From: Seriola aureovittata
Lineage: Eukaryota > Chordata > Actinopteri > Carangiformes > Carangidae
Assembly (NCBI RefSeq): GCF_021018895.1
Contig: NC_079375.1
Coordinates: forward strand, 9,022,732 to 9,086,731
Direction: 5' to 3'
DNA: 64,000 nucleotides
Shown here: positions 26,501-39,871 of the stretch, one piece after another
Layout: every line of letters starts with the position of its first letter
Numbering within the stretch: the stretch's first letter is position 1
The notes under the pieces: model-generated
Told to the model about the DNA's origin: nothing
The model's database searches: none
The model's input: only the letters and a program-made list of their open reading frames with translations
Translations under genes and position numbers: made by a program

Positions 26501-29500
26501 TTGATGTATGTGTCTTCACTGGTGCCTCTCATGTTATAATCTTGGGTGGCTTTTCATGTGAGGTGCAGCAAGACCGCTGATGCCTCTTTAAGTTTAAAGA
26601 ACTTTTTGTATCAAACCACTGTCTCATGCGACAACCTTTTATTGTCGAACTTGTGTTCCCCTATGTACTGCCAATAGATTAATTGCAGTTTGTTACTTCT
26701 ATAGACAATTTCCTAGCCATTGTGTTTGTTTAATGTCCCATCAATCATTAGAGCACTAAGAGGTATCCCATGGGGCTACTATGCTAAATACACATGGCTT
26801 AAGACAGAAATATGCCCAATAGCTGGTAATATATCGTACCTTACCAGAATTTTGAGAACAAAAAAGTGCACGAAAAACCTCTTAAATCCACCTAAACTGC
26901 CATGTACTACATGAACCTATAAGACAAGGTCCGTAGATTGATTTGGCAATTTCTAACGCTACTACACTGGACTGATGTGATGGAAGTGCCAAAGTGTTTC
27001 TGAAAGGGGTGACCAGACAGGGGGCTGGGTTGCTGGAAATTGGATTGTACTTTTAAGTGTCCATATGGTCACCCAGTTCAAAAACTGACAGGGATATAAA
27101 TTGATTCTTTTTTAATTAAAAGTAACCATATCCACCTTGGAGAGCCACTTGGAGAGTAATGCACTTAACACACAGCTGTGGTCCACACACATCATACAGA
27201 CAGGCGCACTGAGAGAGAGAGAGGCTGAGGTGGCGAGAAAGCTAAACAATAGAAAATGCAGTCTGTGAAAGCAGTGGGAGAACGCAATATATGTGAGAAA
27301 AACATCTGCAAGATAAAGTGTCGCAGGAATGCAATTTAGAGGCTGGAGAGATTCAATGGGAAGTTGTTTTCATAAGCCAGTGCAGCAATGTCAGAATGGA
27401 GGGAGGAAAGGGTCATCGGAGGTTAATGATGTGAGATTAATAGTTTAATTAGGGAGCTCAGTAGCAGGGCCAGAGGCAGTCACCCAAACCCTCTGCTGTG
27501 TCCCGGATTCAGCAATGCCACAGGGCGACAAGAACCGCCAGTGTCCTTCCAGAAAAGGGCAGAGAAAGACATTTAATTCTGTGTTCACAGTGATGGCTTT
27601 ATTGACAAAAGACACTTAAATTCCTTACAGTCTGTTAAAACCTATTACTTGTTACATTCTCACTTAATCTTAGGTTATATGAATTGGAATAATCTGGTAT
27701 TAACACAGATTCGGACCAATTGATATGGATTTAATTTATGTTGAGTGATATTATGTGGGAAGTACAATTTGCATAAAAGGAATGCCCATACAGCTATTTT
27801 TTCACATCCTGGTCATTGATCAGACTCTGCTTTGACTGGAGAAATTCAGGTTAGCCTCCATTAAATAGGACACAATTTAGTATCTTATGGGCACATCACC
27901 ACACACCCTTGTATTGTTTACTTTTGGAGTATCCTCTAAGGTGCATTTAAAGGCATTTAACTCAACCCAAACAGCCTGTGGACATGGAGCAGAATAAAAC
28001 ATAGTCGGATCTCAAGTGGGATCTATTTCATGGGTAAATGGTCACCTTTACTTTTTGAAGAGGCTAAATCATAGGGGAAGCACCAACGAGCCTGTTGGCA
28101 CCCGTAAAACCAGAATTTCTTTGTTTCATGTCCCTACAGTAACATAATTTAATTTCCCCTCAGTTTTGGCTAACGTAGAGTTGAATTACTTAAGACCCCT
28201 GGGCCGTGTGGGTGAGAGGATGAGAACAATGGTAGGGGTTCTTTGTAGTCTCTGAGGGAAGGCTAATCTAACGGAGGCAAATTAATGAGGTTAGTGGGGT
28301 CACAAGGGGGTGTGTTGTGATGGATGATGAGTTAACCCCAAAATGGGATCTCTGAAGAAGCTGGGAGGCATCTCAGCAGCTGAGCCCCTAACGCAACCCC
28401 TCCCGGGATCCCTAAACACACTTAATATTTTCCCCACACTGGTCTATTAATGAGTGTCAGGGTCTGAGCCAAGGTGACCATTGGACTTTACCCACCACCA
28501 TTAACAAAGTCCCCTCATCGGTTGCCTGAATCTTCTTTCATACTCCTGCAGTGACTTTACAGAGTAGTTTGGATTTCCATTACAAAGCTGTCACACTATA
28601 TGCTTTATTACATATTCAAGCTGCATTCAAAATGTACTTTTCTCTCTTTGTGTTTTGTTTTGCATGTGAGTGTTTCCAGGTTGACACTCTGTTACCCGCC
28701 CACACATGCCTTCAAATGCAGCAGTCAGTCATCCTTCACAGTTTCAAAATGGAAAAACACTTAGTTTCATGACAGTGGAAAATGAGAACATTTCATCATC
28801 AAGCCAACTAAATGAACATAGGAGGTGATATAGCCCCCCAGGCTTATGCAGATGAGCTTGTGCAGTTCAGCCGACACATTAGCTGGCTTGTCTCGTAGGT
28901 TAGGGCCACAGATTTCATGAGGGGCTTGTTCGTTGCAGTGTCCACATTGTGCTTCAAACTATACATAATTTGTTTTCAGTGAATGACATGGTGAATCTCC
29001 AACCCGCAGGCCATTATGGATGTTAGCAGGGTGTTAGCATTGAGAAAAGGAAACTTAAAAAATATAATATCATATGCCCTCATTTTATAGTCATAATTTT
29101 AAAACGACATGAAGGTTTATACATTTCCTCACACAACTGGGAAACAGAAGTAGTTTTTCCCTTAAAAAGTATAACAAAGAAAACATTGTGCAGCGTCTGC
29201 CTTTATCTAATGTCTGTTCAAACTTTCCCTTAAGGACTGAGGTGGGTTGAAAGGAGCCACAGGTAGTGAGTCATCTTTGACTAGATCTAGGTTGGGCGCC
29301 AGTTTAAATACCACAGGTAATATAAAACCTCAGACTCCCAATTGTGTGATACCAGGAACACCCACATCCTCACCATCAAAAAGTACACAATGAAGCGTTT
29401 ATCCTCGCATGTTTTTTAAACAGTTGCTTTAAATGCCCACTCCAGGCATCAGTCACTGAAGCAGCAATGTGTTGTTTTTTCTTAGTTTTTTCCCCCCAAA

Positions 29501-32500
29501 TGTGATACATTGACTGACAGAAAGGAAGAGAGAGAGTGCAGACTTGAGAGATTCCTCCCTCTTTCTTAATCGGCTTGAGAAGATGAAAGCCATTACATTA
29601 ATGTTGCTCACACTGGGAAGAGAGGAGTGAAGGGTAATTGCACTTAGAGTTCTTGTTCTTCTCCACTGTCTTGAATAATTCACTGAAGGCTGGAAAGCCT
29701 GATAGAAAGCCTATCTTCGTGGTCCACGGGGTATTGAAAGTTTGATGTTTTTCTTTTTCCTTTTCTCTTCTGTAGGTTTGACATTTTGTCTTAAGTACAG
29801 TATCTGAGTGATGATGAATCACATTGCTCTTGTGATTTCACTCAAGTCCTGATAAAGGTTATGACGTTCCATCAATCTTTGGCCACGGCACTATCATTTG
29901 AAGAAAATTTCTTAGGTGTCTGTGTCATCATGAGTGAAAGCAGTGTGAACTGACTGTTAATGAGCGGGAGAGGATAGTGCAAGGAAACCAGACTGCTCAG
30001 CAAAAACCTTCACAAACATGGGGAGAAACAAGCAAGCTCCACCTGTGCAGGTCCTAGTTGGATTTGAAACCTAGATGTTGTTGGTGTGAGGCAACAATAT
30101 TAAACACTGAAACTTTGTGTCACAAAAGGTAAGCTAAAGATATTTAGGCCATAAATATAAATCATACTGTCTCACTCACCTTACAGTGCATACGTTAAGC
30201 TAGTTCACAGTGAAGAGAACAACATGGTGTGATTGACGCAGAAATAGTAAGTGGAGGAGCTGATGGACGACTGCACTGTGCATAGTGCAATGACAACTGC
30301 ATTGCTCTTTATAGCTCCTTAGAATGTGATCTCAGTTTGACAGATGTGAGAGATTGAAATTTAAAAACTGGGTAATAGAAATAAATTGTCTTGACCTGAA
30401 ATACATCGAGATGATTATGGGAGACACTCTTTCATATTATTCAATCCCGGGTTCCCTTTTAAATAAATTGTAACATGTGCAATGTACATGTGTCATTTGG
30501 AAAACAAATAACACAATGCTCCTTGGTGTTGAGCTGTAAAACAGAAGTGCAGATAGCAAACATGATGTTTATTGGTTTAAACAAACAGCCTGAAGTGCAG
30601 TTGACTTTTCCGGGGTAAATAACTTACAGGGGAGGCAGCTTTATATCGAATTAATTGCAAACAAGTTGCCTGCTAATGGCCTGAAAAGGCCTTAATGGAA
30701 GTGTTCCATTAAAACAACCAGTGCTGATGCCATCAGACAAATTCCCACTAAGTGTTGCCTCATGAAAATGATAACTTGCTAATCCATTATTAATAAGAAT
30801 TAATGGTTTTCTCTCTGCCGCGTGTGTATCGATCCCTGATACTCTACACTACAGAGTACCTCTCACTGGGCGTTCTGGCAGGCTTGGGAATACACTAATT
30901 GTTAGCCATACAAGAGCCATTTGCATGACTCTCCCTGCTGTCTCTGCATTCATTACAAGCCTTGCTCTGAGGCCCTCGACAAGGGACAATGGAAAACTGT
31001 ATAGCTGCTTAGGAAAGATATTGTATGTCGGGTGCAAAAAATATATATATATATATATACTATATATATATATTTATTTTGATAAACACACTATTAGTCT
31101 ATTAAAAGCTGACCTCTGCTCTTGTCCTAAAATATGACCCACATTCATTAGTTTATTGTTCCTGATCACCCTTCCCTTGAGATCTGTCTAGTGAAGAATG
31201 AAACACCTGTGGCAACACTGGAGTTTGGGAACCCCCGTGTCTTTCATCTCTCTAATGACCTCAGACCCCACAGATACTGCTGAAGGCATTGGGTTAACTG
31301 AGAGAAGCTGTTTAATCCCCCCACACACAGTGCAATCAGCAGCCTCTAGGCTCCTTCAGCGCTGTCTCAACCAGAATCTATGCAGATTTGTCAATAGCCT
31401 GCCCTCTGGGTCAAATTTAAACCGCACCTCAGCAGGTCACACATATGCATAGTTGTGATTTTAAGTGAGAGTACGTCTGCTTCATGTACACACTACAGCA
31501 TAAATGCTAAATACTATGAATTACCTCTGACAACTGCTGCTACATTAACCGAGCACTTTGTATTAAGGTTTTGAACATTAGGCGTTAAAAGGTTTTGCAT
31601 TAATTTCCCTAATAACCCTGTGATTTGTTTGATAATCAGATTCTGTCAGGCTGTGTGGCGTACAAGAAACACCTTATTAGTCCCACAAATTAAGAGAAGA
31701 AAAATTTAGGGTTTTCACTGGTGTTTATTGTTTTTTGCTTTGATTAATTCATTTATTCCATTCATTAGTTGTAACATGAAAGCCTTTTTGCTCTAGTAAC
31801 AAACAAAAAAAAACAACTTTTTTTTTTATTTGTTATCCTTCTCCACCACTACCCATGCTGTTGTTTGTGTGCAACAGCACTGTTTTGCATGTAGGTCACT
31901 TTTTGATCTTTCGGGTGTATTAATTTATGAAGTTAGACCAGTAGTTTGAGTGATTGACTTGTAATCCAGACATGTTTATCAGCTTTCATTTTGACTAAGA
32001 TAACCTAGTTTAGGTTGTTTAAGTGATAGTCGTTGGAGGTAGAGCAATGCCTGGATCTGGTTAGTGTGAATAAATTAATGTCATAAATGTGAGGTATTCA
32101 TTAGTCGATAACCTCAACCCTGAAACCCTGGCACCTTGCAACCAATACCGGGCCTGACAGTTATGGCAGCACTTTCCACACATTGCTAGCAAGAAGAGAG
32201 CGTGCGTTAAACCTTTGTGTGTCAAGATATGAGTTTTGAATGTGATGTATCAAAGCTTAGAAAGAGTGCTGCTGAAAGCTTGCAGTCACAGAGAGAGAGA
32301 AGGATTTGCATAGGTAGGCTTATGTGTTTTCCACCTCGTCCCCGCCATTGTTTTCATGTGACAACTGCCTGACAGCCAGGAAAATGGGACACAAGCAGAG
32401 AAAAAAAGGGCAGAGTCTGGATTTTGTCTCTCTAAGAAAAGAACTGACAAACCGAACAGTTCAATATCCGCACCCGCCAGTAGTGGCACAGTGATGGAGG

Positions 32501-34106
32501 AACTCTACAGAATATCAGCCCAAAAGTAAATGCTTCTGCCCTTTCGTTGGAGTGTATTAGGACCACTATTAACCCTGTCCATAAGTCAGGGGTTTGGGGT
32601 CACCACAGACCTTTTTGAGATTTTGTGATTGAATGCTTGGCGAGTTCTGGATTAACAATGGACAGCTCAGAATTTGTCATAGTTTCGCTTTAGAGTCATA
32701 GGTCAACTATCGAAATTCAGGAGAAGCTTGTTTAAGAGGATTAATACGGGAAAAGCTCAGCCAGGGCCAGTTCACCCTTTTCCTCCACTTATCCCCAAAA
32801 ATCCTTGATTTCTAACATCCAGTGGGTCCTCACTTAAATGTTTGTGGCAGTACATGCGCTTACATCCTTTAATTTGAAGCATGTGCCGAGAACTGTTTAA
32901 TGCTGCCTGATCCTCCCTCTGAGCAACGCGGTGAAAAGCCCCTCACATCAACTTAAATGCAACTGCTATGGACAGATGTTAGCAGCAACTCTTGGAAGTC
33001 AGAGCGGTGATAATCAGGTCTTGAGGATTCCAGCTCACCACCCATGCACGCACTGATGCATGCTCAGGCACACACTCTTAAGAGCTTATCAGGTTTGAAT
33101 CATTAGCTGCTACCTGCATGTGTGCCACAGTCACATTCTGTTGCTGTAGAAAAGGATTTATCCCTGTGCTTTTGCAGTTTAAATCTCGTCTCTGAGAGAA
33201 CCAGGAGGGAAATATCATTCATATGTCAGGTGGGATTAGGTACTATGAAGGGGCCACAGGTCACAGATGGCTGGATGGATGTGTTGGATTACTGTGCATC
33301 GCCAAGTATGCACAACTGCCCACTCACACACTACACTGCTCTACAGTACACTTCAACTTATCACCGTTATGTAAACTGCTGTGGATTTGATAGTAATTTT
33401 GTTTGTCATAGTGAGTTTACGATGATTGGTTTTAAAGGACCATATTAGCTTTAATCTGTTTTGCTAATTTGACAGTTATTTGACAGTGACCTACTCATAA
33501 AGCAGATTATTTTAAGAAGATAAATAATATCATATGGATATTTGCATTTTACTTCTAAAAGCTATGAAGAGATGGTATCTCTCATTGCATCCTTGTCATT
33601 TTAAATCACTTGTGACACCAAACCTTGCCTAATACATGACTTAACAGTTAATTTGTTTTAAGTAATAAGACAACTGCCAAAATATTACTGTGTATTTATG
33701 TTAATGTGCAAATGTGGAAAAAGATCTAAAGGAATTATTATCATTATTTCATGAATTGTTCTGCTTGAACAGTAAGCTTCTCTTCGGGAGCCACATATCT
33801 CTGTTAGTACCTCTGTCTGTCCGACCAGTTGCATTTGAATGCGTACAAGCATCTGACATCAAAGTGTTATGTATGCACACACACCTCACTGCCTGCATCC
33901 TTTTATTGTGCACTGCTGTATTGCTTGAAGAGCATCAGCAGCGATGTCCTAGAGCAAGGACAGCCAGTACCCCTCTCTTTCCACAGCCAAGTGAGGGCAG
34001 AGGGGGGTGATATAACAGGTAGAGCTGGAGAATGTGCCCACTAAAGGTCTCATCCACATCAGAACCTCATACCATGTTATTCTAACTAGATCATGACCCC
34101 CCCCCC

Positions 34107-34169
<63 letters not shown>

Positions 34170-37100
34170 CCCACGTCCTCCCAGCAGCGTTATATTAGAA
34201 CACATAAAGAAGAAAAGAATGGTGGCAGCCATCGCTGAATTTTCCCCAGTGTGTGCTCAGTGAGGGAAGGCTGGCATCTCCTCTGTGTACACAGCATAAT
34301 GATTCACCCGGTTGTGTGCGTCTCCACGGGGCGGTCTGTTCGTCACCACTGCGGTTTAGGTGTTCCCCACCTCCCTCTTTAATGACTCTGGAGATGAAAC
34401 ACAAGCTGACAGAGCTGGTAATAAGGACAGTGAGTAGCGTTGTCGGAGCCAGACTTGTATTATTCACATTTGAGACTGTAAATGAAGCATAAAGCATAAA
34501 GCATGGCAGACATAGCATGGTGCAAAGGTGTGCTCATTGTAGCATCATGTCAGCTTAGACGGGCTGTCACTGAAACACGCACGCCATTGTCCTACGAACA
34601 ATGATGTTGGGTGTGGTGTTCGGTAAAAACACCCTGAAGGCAAACACGGGAGCCACGGTTAGAGGTGTTTTCCAAGGTAGTCCACTGTGTTGTTGTAACA
34701 GACATTAGAGAGAGGGACACACAAGATTTCTGAATCAAAACACAGGAGAAGCCTTGTTTGGATTTTAGGACATGCCAACCATTTAATGCCCCATAAGCCA
34801 AAAATTGCCGTTTGAATGCTAAATAACTTGATTAACTCCCAAAGTTTCTAATTTACCAGCATCTTGCTTTTCATTGATTTTTCATCTTGCAGACATTTTG
34901 GGGAAGGGTGGGAGTTCATCTGATTATTTCCTTGTTTCTATTGGGTTTGATACAGTCCCTCATGTTCATTAGATATAATTGCAACTTCATTGTCTGTTGA
35001 CTGACTTTGCCCTGTTCTAAGTGGTGTGTCAAAGCAAAGGCAAGAAATCCAGCATAAACAGTGACAGGCAGGCACACAAAGACGACATGTTTCTCTCGTG
35101 ACTGAGCTGAAGGTGTGTGGAACAATAACACCTGTGTGTGTTTTTCCACTGTCACCTTTGTGTGGAGAAAGTGATGCTCATAGATAACCAAGTTTTACAT
35201 GCTGACGTGAATGGTACAGGCACTAGCATCACCTTTAACTCTCCCTTGACTCTTTCCCTGACACTGACTTCTTCCCCTCCCTCTTTTTTTTTAATCTCTT
35301 CCCCCCCCCCCCTTTTCACTCCCACCTCCTCAGGCTTGCCAAGTTTCGTCAAATCCCCAGAGGACCAGACGGGTATCTCGGGCGGAGTTGCATCATTTGT
35401 GTGCCAGGCCACCGGGGAGCCCAAACCCAGAATCACCTGGATGAAGAAAGGCAAGAAAGTCAGCTCCCAGCGCTTTGAGGTGAGCACTTACATGTGACTT
35501 TCAGATCTCTGAACACTCCCATACACACCCACATGTACACACATAAATATACGCAGGCGCAAACACAACTCATGTGACAAAACATTACAGGCGTGGGCTT
35601 CAGACTGCCGTTGTAACCCCCTCTCATTAAGCACTCATCCGCACATGCACACCCATTAGCAACATTTACACAAAGTATACTCTCTCGCAGCACACAGAAT
35701 CAAATGCCCTGTTATTGAATATCACACCAACTCTTCCCTTCTCCATGCAAGACCAGACAGGCTTCCCTTCTCTTTAATCTCCTTCCATCTTGATTTATAC
35801 AGACCGCTTCATCTCTCCCAGTCTTTTCACACCCGCATCCTTCCCCTCCTGTTCCTCAGCTCCACCATCTCTGGCCATACATCACCTTGATGTATTTCCC
35901 CTCCTTCTCTTGAACCTTATGAACAGAAGGAAGAGCATTAGGTGGGAACTCACACTGTTTTTGATCAGTGTGTCCTCTGTAACATAATGTAGCCATGGTG
36001 GCTGGAGGGAGGGGGGCTGTTGGTTTATTCCCTTGGTTGGTATTCCTTGATATGATCCTCGTGGTTCCGCTGTGTATCAGTATTTTTAGATTTGATTTCA
36101 AATGATCATTTACTCTAAATGTCTGGATTGTATTTAAGCGGAGGTTTTGGAAAAAAAACATTTGATTAGCCACTTTTAGTGAGGACAACAGGCTTATATC
36201 TACTTCTGAAAAATTACATTTTGCAGCAGGACATGAAAAAAAATCTTGGTAAAGCCACAAATCTGGCAAGTTTTTGATCTCTCAGATCAGAAACACAAAA
36301 ATCAAGAAAATGTTACGTAATCTGAGAGTAGAAATGGATTATATGAATATATGTTGCAATAAAGTGATATCCTTGGAAAAGAAAAGGATGCCCCTAAAAT
36401 AACATTGCGGTGCTCTGGTTCTCCTAGGTGATTGAGTTTGATGATGGTTCGGGCTCCGTACTGCGGATCCAGCCACTGCGCACACACAGAGATGAAGCCA
36501 TTTACGAGTGCACAGCCACCAACAGTGCTGGCGAGATCAACACCAGTGCCAAGCTTACAGTGCTTGAAGGTAAGTCTTTTTTTTTTCTCGCTCGGTTTCC
36601 CCCTCCATCTTGCTTTTACTCTCACTCTTTTCTTTAACCCCTTCTTGTTTTCCTGCTGCTGCTGGTTTCTGGAGTTTGAAGCTTTCATTTGCTAAGTCTG
36701 AGGATTCCAGGTATTGGCAGTGTCATGGTGGAGCAGATAATTCTTAATGTGAATTCCACCAGGTGAGAGAAAATGCTAGGAATGCGTTTTTAAATAAGGT
36801 AGTATACAGTTTAGCAATTCAGCAAATGTATGACCTGGAATCGACTTATATTGTAAGAAATATTTGCCATTTATTGGCTATAATGCTTTTCCCTCTCTCA
36901 ATGTGTCCCCTGGCCTTGAATATTTTACCACAACAAAGCAATGTTATAATCAATTAAAAACTTAATCAATGGTCTCATCAAAATCCTTATCATGAATAAT
37001 GACTGCTGGCACAAATATATGACTTAAATAAACATTTACAAGTCAGTGATTAACTGCCTATCCAGAGAAAATGCTCCACATGGACATATAAACAGTTTTC

Positions 37101-39046
37101 AGAAGTTTTCCACATATAGGGCTTCCCTCCATGCCTGCAGGCTAGTTTGACACCACCATCCTCCTCTTGACCACAGAGTTAATGTATGTGATTTATGAGG
37201 ACAGAGGTTCTGCACCTCTCCCTGCTCAGCCTGCTCCCCATATCGCTGAGCTATGAACATGAATTTCTTCTTTAATCTGTAACTTATTTTATCTCTTACT
37301 TGATCTATTATTTTACCATCACTTGTCACTTGTTATGTGTGATATTTGATTTATTAGCTGTGGTTTTGTTTTTCCATTGTTTTACTGCTATTCCTGCTTC
37401 CTGCTAGTATATTAATTACAATAATTAAAATGATTAATTGATTGTAATTTTGCCATGTGGGTGCTAGTCACCACAGGAGTTGATTTCATTAGAAACTTTG
37501 AAGGAAAAAAGCTCCAGCCAGCTAGCTATCGGGGGGGATTAAGGCTGTCTATAGCCATTACACTAGCATTAAAGCAGATTCCCTCTCATTCAAACACAGC
37601 CTTTCCATCCCCTTGTTTGAATCACATCTTTCTTACACCCACCCTTCCTTTTTTCTATGTCCACGCTGATTTGATGATATCATCGGCTAGGCTTGTGTAA
37701 TCTTCCCAAAGGGACTTTTTCTCCTGCAAAGAAAGGTTTTCTTCCTACCATTTTTTTGCACTGTATCAAGAGGAATGCCTGCACAAACAAACAGCACTAA
37801 CATGACATGTAGCGCGCATGAATGAGATGAGATTAATCACAGTGTTAGTGTTGAGGGGCAAAATAGAACGCGAAGTTCAGATTCCTTCGGTAAGTGGTTT
37901 AGAAAGACAGACAACAGTCTTACTCAACAGTGAGCAACTGTTCTCACCAGCAGATGTGTTGTGCATGAAGTTGTCTTCTCTTTGTGATCCTTTGCTCAGT
38001 GTTGTAGCTGCTAGCCCCAGAGTCAAGTACCATACAGACACATGGCATGTGAGGGACGCTTTACAACTATACATTCACTGCATACGTTTTCAACATAGGG
38101 TGGGAACCAAACTGTGTTTTGGCGTCGAGTACAGTTACTATACAATCCTGAAATTCACAATGAAATGAAAACTTACATTTTCACAACTTACCATTTCCTT
38201 TTCATACCACACACCTATTTAAAGCTGCATTGAGCAATATTCTCTAAGATAATCATCACCTGAGTCTGCACGTCTGCACAGAGGTGAGCCACTTGGAGCT
38301 CGTTGTTTTGGTCTGACAAACCAAAACAATGTAGGTTCATAAAAAAGAACTGTGGACAGCTGCTCTCAGCCCACAAGCTCCAGCAAGCCAGTTGTACGCT
38401 ACCTGCTCCGAGTGTAATGGCAGACAGCCAAAGTAAACGAGTGACTGGTGAAGTTGAAGTCTTTGTTGAACCCTTGGCAAAGCAAAGAGAGACAGATATT
38501 TATTTCCGAAGCAGGACTCCAGTAGGATGATGCCAAGTTGTTTTGTATGTGTTGGAAGCAAGATATCTGCCAAAACTGATCATGATAAGCTGATCCAGTG
38601 TAACGGCTTGTTGCTGCGATATTTCTGAGTCTTCTCTGCCCTTCAGTTTTCAAAAATGTCATCATACAGATTCAAGTGTAAATGTAAATAATTGGAATTG
38701 TTGTAATTGCATTCATCAGTTAGACATACGGTTTACGACGCAGTCTAGTTGACAGTCATAGTGTGTACTTTGGTGTTCATTAGAATACATCAGGGAGCAA
38801 AAGTTAAGATACACACTTTTAGGTAATATTTGTGATTTGTTTGTTTTTTTTATGTTAATGCAACTACAGAGGCTGGTAAAGAACACAACCACACATCATA
38901 TTTAATCAAAAAGAACTCCTTGACTCTGCTCATCCAGGACCCTGAGGATGTGCTGGACAACTTAGAGAGATGTTCATATGTGCTCGCAAACATACAACCA
39001 TACACACATTCATGCATACTCACTGACACAGACACACTTGGTATAA

Positions 39047-39089
<43 letters not shown>

Positions 39090-39837
39090 ATCATAGAGCA
39101 TTATCATCAGTTGGGTTCTATTTTTAGGCTATTGTTTGTAGCCTGGCGATATATCAAGTTCATATCAGTGGCGCTACACAAGAAAACACCAGGGCAGCAC
39201 GAAACAGACGGAGACTAATGATCCGCCCCCTTAATGGGCCGGTGGTAGCCTGAAGGGTTGAGAAGTGGGTGTCACGTCAGAGTGTTGCAGTGTCGAATCT
39301 TGGACCCAATGATGAAATCTGAAGAAAGTGACTGAGAAACCCCAGGTAGCTCTCCAGGTGTGAATATGTAAAGAAAAATAAAGCTGAGGATTGCTGAAAA
39401 AACGTGCCACATCTCACTCAACCTTCCCCAATGACTCCATGAAAAACCCAGCAAAAACTTCCCGTTTTTCATTCCAAAAAGAAAAGCCCACCCCATGACT
39501 TAAAGTGCATGTGACTTTGCATCCACATGAAGTTGTCATAATACAGCACATTGAGCACCCCTATCCAGAGAGAGTGTGAGAATGGTGAAGTCATTATACC
39601 ACTAAGTCGATCTGGATTATAGGTTTTAGCAAAGCAAAGGAAGGTCGAGCATTAATTATGATTATTTCATATACTGGCTCTTAATTTTGTTATGCCAATC
39701 CTGCAAAATATGGATTATGACAGTCAAACTGCTGCAGCTTTACAGATGCTTTCATTGTGCTCAAAGGGAGGCTGTAGTTTATAAAGGAAAATATCAAGTT
39801 TCTGAAGTGCGTTATACCGTCTGGATCACTTTCTTGT

Positions 39838-39871
<34 letters not shown>

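Larger units (their letters stand above)
23502..35333 (+). other. ptprf: ptprf intron between signal-peptide exon and Ig1
   Basis: The intron starts gtaagt and ends cag, about 11.8 kb, phase 1. It holds a Tc1-type MITE (23565-23847), a perfect AT-rich palindrome (24065-24086), a SINE/LINE-tail-like remnant (about 30001-30115), tandem hairpins (30678-30712), an AT repeat (31039-31073) and a C-plus-CA microsatellite (34097-34168). No further exon was seen, but skipped microexons cannot be excluded by eye. Confidence 0.85.

Noticed and set aside
36302..36688. 128-codon - strand frame over the second Ig1 exon
   Set aside because: It is a shadow of the real + strand exon, whose sequence, splice sites and phase are well supported.
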